64,000 bases of DNA from Akebia trifoliata (lineage: Eukaryota > Streptophyta > Magnoliopsida > Ranunculales > Lardizabalaceae): contig CM030718.1 of the NCBI GenBank assembly GCA_017979445.1, forward strand, positions 28,329,021-28,393,020, read 5' to 3'. Both the position numbers and the translations under genes were made by a program. The notes under the pieces were generated by a model that was not told the origin of the DNA, made no database searches, and worked only from the letters and a program-made list of their open reading frames with translations. Below, one piece after another: positions 56,501-64,000 of the stretch; position 1 is the first letter of the stretch, and the number at the start of each line of letters is the position of its first letter.

Positions 56501-57203
56501 CATAATTAAGAATCCAAACAAGAAACTCACCCACTCGAATCCAGAACATCTCTTGAAATCTTCATCTTTTTGGTGGTTCCCTTATATAAATCCTCCAAAG
56601 TACAAGTCAATGTCTTCTGAATCGCTGGCGACTTCCTGGGCAAATTACCCGAACCCTCACCACCTCCACCTCTAAATTGAGAAAAGATGTCCTCCCCAAA
56701 CATGCCCCTTGGAAACCCAGACCCACCGGCACGTGACCCGCCCATGTCACCCATCCCACCAAACGGGCTCGAAAACCCGAAGAACTCAGAGAAGATATCA
56801 TCCGCGCTCCTTGGGTTGAACCGGAACGTGGTGGGTCCGCCACCACTGGTTTCGTACGAACCAGGGAATCCACCAGCACCTGGCGGTGGGACCTGGCCTT
56901 TGAGACCTTCTTCACCGTATTGGTCGTAGATTGCTCTCTTTTGAGAATCACTCAGAACCTGAAAACCAGGGATTCGATTAATTAGAATCAAAGAAGTAAA
57001 GATGAAGATGAAATTAAGATTTGATTTGGGAATTTTACATCGTAAGCTTCAGAGATTTGTTTGAATTTGGCTTCAGCTTCTTTCTTGTTGTTAGGGTTTT
57101 TGTCTGGATGCCATTTCATGGCGAGCTTCCGATACGCTTTCTTCAAGTCATCATCTTTCGCGCTACGATCCACCTGAAGAACCTTGTAGTAATCCACACC
57201 CAT
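50521..57203 (-). CDS. Type II (class B) DnaJ/Hsp40 co-chaperone
   Basis: Three minus-strand exons, 57203-57039, 56958-56531 and 50962-50521, join in frame to 344 aa. The N-terminal J domain ([15 protein letters not shown]...) has the HPD signature at 32-34 in [10 protein letters not shown], which stimulates Hsp70 ATP hydrolysis. It is followed by [10 protein letters not shown] and a Gly/Phe-rich region (about 75-150, e.g. [16 protein letters not shown]). The C-terminal substrate-binding part has [40 protein letters not shown] and ends in RLLTSS. No CxxCxGxG zinc repeats exist, hence type II, like human DNAJB1 and Arabidopsis relatives such as At2g20560 and At4g28480. Cytosolic or nuclear location is expected, as no targeting signal is seen. 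Intron 1 is 80 bp; intron 2 is 5568 bp and packed with LINE fragments. The coding exons are intact. Confidence 0.95.
51325..51945 (+). mobile_element. L1-type LINE 3' fragment in DnaJ intron 2
   Basis: Frameshifted text reads [19 protein letters not shown], [40 protein letters not shown] and [13 protein letters not shown]. This is the zinc-knuckle and C-terminal end of plant L1 ORF2, with a stray poly-A-like run at 51447-51458. It ends in an A-rich stretch near 51940. Antisense to the DnaJ gene. Confidence 0.85.
52596..52802 (+). mobile_element. Severely 5'-truncated L1 with 12 bp duplication
   Basis: AAAAAACTCATT occurs at 52584-52595 and 52803-52814. Between them are about 207 bp of L1 3' end: ATGACTTCGTTTTTAGATGG, GGCTTTCTCGGCCTC, TCAATCAATATATTACAC and poly-A. 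A classic target-primed insertion. Part of the right duplication merges with the poly-A, so ACTCATT is the firm core. Confidence 0.85.
52815..54425 (-). mobile_element. Decayed L1 reverse transcriptase and downstream region
   Basis: Minus-strand frames contain [26 protein letters not shown] (RT palm region, SSRGLRQGD type) and [11 protein letters not shown], where active elements have FADD. Then [24 protein letters not shown] and a zinc-knuckle-like stretch. Many stops. Same strand as the DnaJ gene. The key catalytic aspartates are altered. Confidence 0.75.
54430..55345 (-). mobile_element. L1-type LINE 3' end, abutting another L1
   Basis: Minus-strand frames read [40 protein letters not shown] and [10 protein letters not shown], then [15 protein letters not shown] text and a GGACATCCCATCCTCC 3' region with CAATAAATTTATACTTAC. 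Its 3' end touches the truncated start of the L1 at 52815-54425, suggesting insertion at or into it. Confidence 0.8.
55378..56290. repeat. Three diverged tandem units of 236-326 bp in DnaJ intron 2
   Basis: The motif CTATTGT(C/A)GCA...GTTCTAGCTAAACGACAAAA recurs, anchored at 55532, 55768 and 56094. Each is followed by ATATTATAA(G/A)GAAAAT, AAGCTT-like sequence, CTAAT(T/C)TGATTCCA and a ccaccaatt/ggttctaga block. The middle unit lacks about 90 bp present at the start of the others. No transposon ends identified. Confidence 0.8.
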
Positions 57204-57520
57204 CTCTCTCTCTCGGTTTCAGTTGTACCAGAGAAGATACTAGAGAGAGGTTGTGAGCTGTGGGACTGTGAGAGCCTTGGCTCCTGAAACAAGTTTGATA
57301 ATGGGTCGAGGGTTTTGTGTGTCCCAAAACAATTTAGATCCAATTTCGGCCCATGAAATTTAACAAATTGGGTATCTCGCTTTGTCTTTCTTTTCTTACA
57401 TTATTATTATTATTTATAGGCTTGATTCCATCTAATCATGGAGTATATATGACACACACACCAAAAACAAAAAAATAAGTTTTGGCCTTGATTTTTATGT
57501 TCGCTTCTTCTTCTTTTCTT
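57204..57520 (-). promoter_or_regulatory. 5' UTR and promoter side of the DnaJ gene
   Basis: A GA/CT-rich leader (GAGAGAGAGATGGGTG) directly precedes the ATG on the minus strand. I could not identify a convincing heat-shock element or TATA box. Confidence 0.4.
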
Positions 57521-57528
57521 TTTTTAAC

Positions 57529-57760
57529 TATGGGGGTGTATGGACCGGAAAGTTTAACTAGCAGGGACGAGTAAATTGGCCTCTTAGAACATCATATCTC
57601 AACTAATGAGGGGATGAATTTATGTGGTACATGTGATATCTCATAAACCACACATACCAGGTAAGTTGAGATAATTTTTGTGGCTGATCAACAAGGGGAC
57701 TTGAACTCAAGACCTCTCATTTTTTAAGAGAGAGGTCCTGACCATTATGCTCAACATTCT
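57529..57760 (-). mobile_element. tRNA-derived SINE, same family as 47594
   Basis: On the minus strand: GTTGAGCATAATGGTCAGGA, a hairpin CCTCTCTCTT/AATGAGAGG, box B GAGTTCAAGTCCCC, TTGATCAGCCACAAAAATT, then AAGAGGCCAATTTACTCGTC and an A-rich end. Collinear with 47594-47823 over its whole length. No clear duplication. Confidence 0.8.
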
Positions 57761-58224
57761 TTGATTAGCATTTGAATTTTGTTAATTTAAAAAAATGTCA
57801 AATCTTTCTTATTCTAATTTTGATGATTTTAGGAATTTTTGGCGAGCTTCACTGATTTCATTTGATGTGAGGTTTATGACTAGGTTATTTGATTCTTAAA
57901 ACAATCTATTTTTTATGGGATCAGATAGCCAAGCTCCCGAGACCATCTTATTAAGTCTATGAGCTCAGTGATTAGCCATAGGTTTTATTTGCGGAATCTT
58001 AAACTGTCTAAGACCCATTTACAGTTAATGTGATCGTTTTTGGATGTTCAAAGTCCAATTATGATTTCTAAAGGGCTTTCTTGAGATATTAGAGATGCAT
58101 GTAACGAATCTTTTTTTTCGTTATAATATTATGTATAGTAATCTTTAACATTTAATCATAATATGCATGAATCTCTACCCAAATCATTGATTAGATAGGA
58201 TTGAAAACTATATCGAATCAACTT
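57761..58224. other. Gene-free spacer
   Basis: Nothing recognised. Confidence 0.5.
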
Positions 58225-58234
58225 ACGATTCCTT

Positions 58235-58465
58235 TTTTTTTTTTTCTCTTGATAATCAGGAATCCCTGTAGATAGCGGGTCGGGCCCGTATTTGGGATTT
58301 GCCCAATCCATAGACCATAGTTTTTTCCAAGGACTAGTCTCGAGGCACGTGTAATGCCCACACATCACACGCGCTAGGTAAGTGAGGGTAAGCCCTCGTG
58401 GGTGGTCCCTGAAGAATTAACGCTCATACTGAATATCGAAGTCACGACCTACATGCATTAAACTC
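58235..58465 (-). mobile_element. tRNA-derived SINE with perfect 10 bp duplication
   Basis: ACGATTCCTT stands at 58225-58234 and 58466-58475. Minus strand: box-B-like GTCGTGACTTCGATATTC, GGGACCACCCACGAGGGC, TTACCCTCACTTACCTAGCG, GTGTGATGTGTGGGCATT, ending in a T-run on the plus strand (poly-A). Same family as 45966. Confidence 0.85.
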
Positions 58466-58475
58466 ACGATTCCTT

Positions 58476-59032
58476 ATTAATCACGATCATTAAATCTAGG
58501 AGTACTGTCTTTGTCAAAGATTTAATACCAATTGTCGTAGTATTACGACTTGAATCACATTATTATACCATATTTAGGGCATTTTCAAACTCAAATAAAG
58601 AACATAATTTGAGTAATTAAATTGTAAACACCTAACCTTTGTGGACCATCTGATCAAAATCGTTAGAAAAAGCTGATCAAAACCAGATACTCTTACAGGC
58701 TCCAAACCCATCATGGAGTCTAGAGGATGTTGAGGGCTAGGGTATGCAATAAGGGGGATGATCCACCACTAGAAATTATTGGATTGTTTTAGGCACTTAT
58801 TCCATTTGAATGGACAATTTGAATGTGATTTATTTTTCTTAATTAATTCACAATGGTAATGCAATTTGACAATTCAATTAGGAATTTGATGTTATTGTTA
58901 TCCATAAGTTCAATTATTACACCAACCTTTTCTTATACTGCATTAATTATATCATTACACCAAATTTTTATTATCACACCACACTCTCCTTGTCTTCCAC
59001 TCCTATGACTTCTCTCTCTCTCTCTCTCTCTA
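58476..59032. other. Gene-free spacer
   Basis: Includes a (CT)n tract at about 59012-59031. No gene. Confidence 0.5.
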
Positions 59033-59205
59033 ATGGGGGGTGTTTGGACTTACGTCTGACTAGGGGGACTGGATGAGCCATGACTAAAACCAAGGTACAT
59101 GGGACCCTCTCCTGGGCACGTGCAATGCCCACACATAACATGCACTAGGTAAGTGAGGGAACGCCCTTGAAGGTGGTCCTGAGGAAATATTGCTCATATT
59201 TAAGG
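59033..59205 (-). mobile_element. SINE copy, same family as 45966, lacking the tRNA-like head
   Basis: Minus strand: GGACCACCTTCAAGGGCG, TTCCCTCACTTACCTAGTGC, GTTATGTGTGGGCATTGC, then CCATGTACCTTGGTTTTAGT. Aligns with 58235 and 44745. No poly-A or duplication resolved. Confidence 0.7.
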
Positions 59206-60847
59206 ATCTTTGGACAATCTCCAAAACCACACGGATTGCGATGGTAGTGATGGTGGCAACGACAATAATGGCAATTAATGACAATGACGACATTCTTCTT
59301 TTATGCTTTCTCATTTATCTAAGAATCTCTCTCCAAATATTTTTCTTTGACTACATTTCTTTATTTTTATTTAGTGTTTTAAAAATCGAGTTGGACTGGG
59401 TTGGACCAAATCCGTTAGCTTCTACAGATCAAGTCAATCGAAAAAAACCTAATTTAAAAAAAAATTAATTTGGATTGTTCAGTTTAATTGATCAACTAAT
59501 TTGATTTTTTTGGTGATTTTTAACATATCCCTCCAAGATTTGATGAAGATTTGAGATGCCTCTTCTATTGAAATTTATGAGATGCCCCCTTGACCTAAAG
59601 TCTTCTCTTATAAATTAATGAAAAATGATTTAACTTAGGAAGATTTTAATTGTTGGACATACATTGATTGTGACATTGGAAAAATATCACTACAACCCCC
59701 CTAAAATTCATTCTTATTAAAAAATAAAAAATAGAAAATAAAAAATTATTATTTTTTACTTGATCCATGTTTTGAAAAATGCACAACCACTAAACTCTTA
59801 AATTTCAAATTCAAATCCCATGGAAATTATTATTATTATTTTTAATTGTCAAAATCTATTAATCTATATCCCTAAACCATTAGATCATAATCTTGAAGTT
59901 GAAGTAACTTGATTTGGGGAAGAAGCCAAATCAATTTACTTAAATTTCACTTTTTAGTTCGATCGATTAGACCCACAAGTCAAACTAGTTTGAACCGACC
60001 TGATCAATCATGATCAATCCAAATTTTAAAGCATTACTTTTATCTTTTTATGATCTCTCTTTCTTTATTTCAATTACAAACTTTAGAAGAAAATATAATG
60101 AGATGAGATGATAGAAAAATCACAAAGCCTTAATCTTGATCCTCCTCCCTAACTTATTCTCTCTCCCCTTTCACTCTTATTGGTTTAGGTTGTAACAATT
60201 TAGATAAAAAAAAAAAAAAAACTTTGGAATCTATTTATTAATGATTACAACTTTTGCTTCAGGATTTTGTGTTTGGGAGAAGTAGAAGTTTAGAATCTAG
60301 GAAGCTACATTCAGGTGAATCTTGTTTGTTACAAAAATTGACAAAAAAGTAGTAAAGAAAGGTCAAATTGATTATGTTATTTAATTGATGAACTAAGAAG
60401 AATGAAGGGTGAAATCATCATTTCATCCCCTATACATCTTTCGGTGTTGGCTTCTCATGATGGCTTGTGCACGAAAGCAGTCCCAACAAAACTTCTCAAA
60501 AACACAATTTTGGACTTCTCACAAAAACTAGTGAAATAGAAGCTGTTACTAACAAACATGCTTCTCCGGCTTTTTCGGTTCAAAGCCCCCCTACACCCTC
60601 ACATTAAAAAAAAAAAAGACGTAACAAACAAGCCCTTAATATCCCAACATCATGTAAATCCTTTACTTTTAAGATTGGTGTATTATAAAAAACTTAAGGT
60701 GTAACAATAGAAGTTTTCATTCAAGTTTCTAAGCATCTTTCATTGGATCTGATTGGTCGCCGAAGGGACCCACATAAAGCCATTCTTTTGTCCTGCTTCT
60801 CCCTCCCTATGAATCAGAGGGAGACCTTGCAGCAGAGTCAAGAAAGC

Positions 60848-60850
<3 letters not shown>
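59206..60850. other. Gene-free spacer upstream of the phosphatase gene
   Basis: No gene or clear element. The last 100-150 bp are probably promoter and leader of the gene starting at 60980. Confidence 0.5.

Positions 60851-60880
<30 letters not shown>
60851..60880 (+). repeat. (GA)15 microsatellite in the 5' leader
   Basis: Thirty bases of perfect GA about 100 bp before the ATG at 60980. GAGA tracts are frequent in plant leaders and can bind BPC/GAGA-binding proteins; that role here is a guess. Confidence 0.93.
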
Positions 60881-60884
<4 letters not shown>

Positions 60885-60979
60885 GAACCCATTGAAGCTT
60901 ATCTTACTATGCGAAGAACCAAAATCAGCTCTTATAGGGAGAAAAGTTAACACCTTTTCTATCTGAGCGAGAAGCGGCC

Positions 60980-63410
60980 ATGGCCGAGTTGGCTCAGTCA
61001 GAAATCTACGTCCCTAAAACCCTAACAATATGGAGAGCTCTGATGAACTTTTTGTCTTTCTTCTTTCAAATCTTCATTCAGATCGTGAAGGGTACACCTT
61101 CAATGTCGCAAGTTCTCTCCTTTATGGGCTTTCGATACCCTTTGCTCACTTCGTCTTCTTCTTCCTCTTTCCAGCCTTTGCCCCTCGTTGAACTCCCTCT
61201 ACGAGACACACCTCCTCCTCCTCCTACAGCGCACTTTAGCACTAACGAAGATGATCACGATAGAGATCAACGGATTGACAAGCTTACGGTAATTGTAAAA
61301 ATCATTTTTTAGGAATTGGGTCCTGTTCTTATTTCTGTGTTTTTTTTTTATCAGTTTCTTTTGATGGTAATTTTTTTTTATAACAATTATGTTTGTTTAA
61401 CTTCCTAGATAATAATTTGCAGAAAAGGTTGATTTCATATATATTTAAAAATTATGTTTGTTTAATTTCCTAGATAAAAATTTGCAGAAAAGGTTGAATT
61501 TTTATTTATTTGTAAAAATATGCAAGAAAAAAAAAAAAAGAAAAAAGAAAAAAAGGAAGGGATTGAGGTCTGAGGGTGATTCAAAAGTCAAGAGCATCAT
61601 TTGTGAGCTATAAACAATGATGGATGAACTATAAACTTGACAAGACTTCATGTTTGATTAAATATATGTGGTGTATGATTGGATTAACTGTAGTTGATTA
61701 ACTACCAAGAAGATTTCAGAAGAGTAAACCAAAGTCCAGCAACAATAAACCGATCGTTGTCTTCGATGAATAATAATATTGCAGGAATTTAATCAGTCAT
61801 AGATCGAGGCTCATGGGCTTAGACCCATAGCTCAATTGGTTCCACACATGGCAAAGCAACTTTGAGGTCGTGGGTTCAAGTACAGCTTACCCATAAGAAA
61901 TAAATAAATCGAGGTTTGTGCCTTGCGCGATAACCTAATGGAGTTCATTCATTTTCACTCGATGTGTATGACACTGAACGATCCACATGTGTCTCTCCTC
62001 CTGAGATTCAACAATCTGCTTATCTATGTACTCACACTATTCTGAGAGGGGGAAAAAAACAGTAAAGCAGGAGAAAATGGATGCAACAAGTGGGGTTCTG
62101 CACTTTTCTCTTTGGTGTTTTGGTGTTCGATGTTGCAGAGTGAAAAAAGTCCCAAAACAGGGACAAGTCTCCAACTGAAAAGGCAAAACTTGAGACAAGG
62201 TCTCCAACTGAAACAAATGGCAGAGAACTCCTGATGTACTCAGGAGGTGAGAACATTAGAGAATGATTTTATGACATCTTTGAAAGTGGAGCACAACTTA
62301 AAGTAGACCCATAGCTCGGCTGGTTTGACACATTGCAAAACAACTTTGAGGTTGTGGTTCAAGTTCTGCTTACCCTTAAAAATAAATAAAAAAACTTTGA
62401 GTAGAAAATGATTCTCACAGCCTTAGAACCCATGCCCTCGCCTGGCCAACTTGGTGTGCGTGTGTGCTTTCTGTTAACCACTCTCACTTGGAGGCTTTTA
62501 CAAACCTCTCACTCAGTTTCCATATATTAGGTGGTCTCAAGAGTTTCTCATAGGTAATACCTACGCCAAAAAATCTCACAATAGACAATAACAAAATATT
62601 AAACTTGTTAAGGCCACTTTTATTAAAAAAAAAAAAAAAAAAATCATTCAAAATAAAGTTATTTTTCTCAAATTCCCAACAAGTGGGACCCCCCCCCCCC
62701 CCCCCCATCATAAGTAGGTTAGGTATAACATGGAATGTTCCTTCTATGCCATTGCATTGAATTGGTGTCTAAAATTTGGTCGTGGTGGTTTTATTCTTAT
62801 TTCAGTAAGCCCATGGTGCCAAAATATTTTTTGAGTGACTGACTACAAACTCTTCAAAATAAAATATATTTTAATAAATGCACCTTGGCATGCAGGTAGT
62901 TCTTGACTTGGATGAGACACTAGTGTGTGCATATGAGACATCTAGCTTGCCTTCCATCATTCGTAATCACGCTACAGAAGCCGGGTTAAAGTGGTTCGAG
63001 CTGGAGTGTGTATCTTCGGACAAGGTCCACCTCTAATACATGTTATTCTTATTGCTTTGGTTATCTAATTGTGCTTTGTAAATGAAACTTACTTGAACAT
63101 AAATAACTTGGCTAAAGGACTACGATGGAAAACCTAAGGTGAATCATGTCACAGTGTTCGAGCGTCCCGGCTTGCATGAATTCCTAAAACAGAGTAGTGA
63201 ATTTGTGGATCTTGTGCTCTTCACTGCTGGGCTTGAAGGTTCGCATATTGGTTCATTATTTTTCTGTTTTCCTCTCTATCTGTATTTTCCTTAATTCCTT
63301 ATATTTATCATCTTTAGGTGTCCTACAGGTTATGCTAGACCACTTGTTGATAGAATAGACATTGAAAATCGAATTGGCCTTCGTCTTTATCGGCCTTCCA
63401 CAATTAGCAC
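60980..63410 (+). CDS. FCP1/SCP-like (HAD) phosphatase, N-terminal exons (partial)
   Basis: Four exons join in frame: 60980-61288, 62896-63024, 63118-63238, 63329-63410 (ending two bases into a codon before GTAAGT). They encode the first ~174 aa; the rest lies right of the window. The ATG sits in GCGGCCATGG. The N-terminus MAELAQSEIYVPKTLTIWRA is followed by a hydrophobic FLSFFFQIFIQIV stretch and a Ser/Pro-rich linker. The catalytic HAD motif is VVLDLDETLV (Asp107 and Asp109), and later blocks are VTVFERPGLHEFL, VLFTAGLEGYARPLVDRID and LRLYRPSTIS. Such enzymes dephosphorylate phosphoserine, classically the RNA polymerase II tail. The order and sequence resemble Arabidopsis At3g55960 (about 305 aa) as I recall it. 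Intron 1 carries two short SINEs. No defect in the visible part. Substrate unproven. Confidence 0.92.
61812..61907 (+). mobile_element. Short tRNA-core SINE, intact boxes
   Basis: 96 bp: CTTAGACCCATAGCTCAATT (with box A TAGCTCAATTGG), ACATGGCAAAGCAACTTTGA, box B GGGTTCAAGTAC, AGCTTACCCAT and tail AAGAAATAAATAA. ATCGAGGCT (61803-61811) and ATCGAGGTT (61908-61916) flank it. It lies in intron 1 of the phosphatase gene, sense. Confidence 0.88.
62307..62392 (+). mobile_element. Short tRNA-core SINE
   Basis: 86 bp: ACCCATAGCTCGGCTGG (box A), ACACATTGCAAAACAACTTT, GAGGTTGTGGTTCAAGTTC (box B), TGCTTACCCTTA and an AAATAAATAAA tail. Candidate duplication AACTTAAAGTAG (62295-62306) against AACTTTGAGTAG (62393-62404), two mismatches. 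Second copy in the same intron. Confidence 0.83.
62689..62706 (+). repeat. Poly-C tract, 18 bases
   Basis: Eighteen C in intron 1 of the phosphatase gene, about 190 bp before exon 2. Confidence 0.95.
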
Positions 63411-64000
63411 GTAAGTCTTACTTCTATTCAACAATATTGACATGAAGATATCTAAAAAATTTATGCCAAAATTGTTTTTGCGTGTGTGTGGCCGTGTGTA
63501 TGGGGGTTGGGAGGGGGGGTGTGGTAAAATCTTCGAGTAGAGATGATGAGCTTGACACTTACAAGTTGTGAGTACATGTTCTACCAAATGAATGTTGATT
63601 ACTAATCCTTACTAAGTGATGTGGCATTGATACTTGTCTCAAACCGTGATGGTTGATTTCTGAGCGTTTAGTTTAGCACATTTTCTAGGACCAAATTTGA
63701 AAAAGTTGAGAAACTTTGGAATCAAAGGTTAAAATGACAAAGTGAATCACAATTCATCTTTAATTGTTCTCTTTTCTGCTAGTTTAATTCAATAGTGCAT
63801 GGTTCTAGGCTTCTATAATATAACAACTTTGAGGTTAATCACATGATGGGTATGATGAAGAAAGCTCTGGAAATGTCATGGTGCACTTCTTGAGATGTCG
63901 TGATGTTTCAGTGATTTAGTTGATGACGATGAACTTAGTTTCCTGAAGTTTGAACTTAAAACTTAAATTTACCTTGTTTAATGAAACCATTGGCATTATT
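63411..64000 (+). other. Intron 4 of the phosphatase gene (incomplete)
   Basis: It starts with GTAAGTC. The next expected exon is not found before the window end, so the intron exceeds 590 bp. No other feature seen. Confidence 0.6.

Overview
This 64 kb window is nuclear DNA of a flowering plant. It is AT-rich, with intron-split plant genes (a KKxx-ending omega-3 desaturase, a calcium-dependent protein kinase, an Alfin-like PHD protein, a D53/SMXL-type protein), a eukaryotic tRNA-Asn, plant L1-type LINEs, Au-like SINEs and many MITEs. The species cannot be read from the sequence. Nothing bacterial, viral or CRISPR-like was seen.

Layout. 40-476 (+): last two exons of an omega-3 fatty acid desaturase (FAD3 type). 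3051-3124 (-): tRNA-Asn(GTT). 10039-17115 (+): complete 7-exon CPK13-type kinase, 531 aa. 17770-18720: degenerate array of AACGGTT...AACCGTT dyads. 19754-28499 (-): complete 5-exon Alfin-like gene, 241 aa, tail-to-tail with the kinase and with a 6.9 kb intron holding LINE pieces. 30535-37071 (-): complete 3-exon SMXL6/7/8 (D53) gene, 1070 aa. 37072-50520: about 13 kb without a recognisable gene, rich in MITEs and SINEs. 50521-57203 (-): complete 3-exon type II DnaJ/Hsp40 gene, 344 aa, with a 5.6 kb intron full of L1 fragments. 57204-60979: SINE-bearing spacer. 60980 to the window end (+): first four exons of an FCP1/SCP-like (HAD) phosphatase, running off the right edge.

The genes are unrelated single-copy-type loci: lipid desaturation in the ER, calcium signalling, H3K4me3 reading, strigolactone repression, Hsp70 co-chaperone and phosphatase. 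They do not form a pathway or cluster.

The unusual content is in the repeats. About eleven small foldback elements have different ends but share a short motif near the hairpin apex, and several have 9-10 bp target-site duplications. A roughly 95 bp SINE consists of almost nothing but a tRNA-like promoter and an A/T-rich tail; it has three good copies, one sitting inside an L1. Three further SINE families are present, several with clear duplications. All exon joins were derived by reading splice signals, frame and remembered family similarity; no alignment or search was run.
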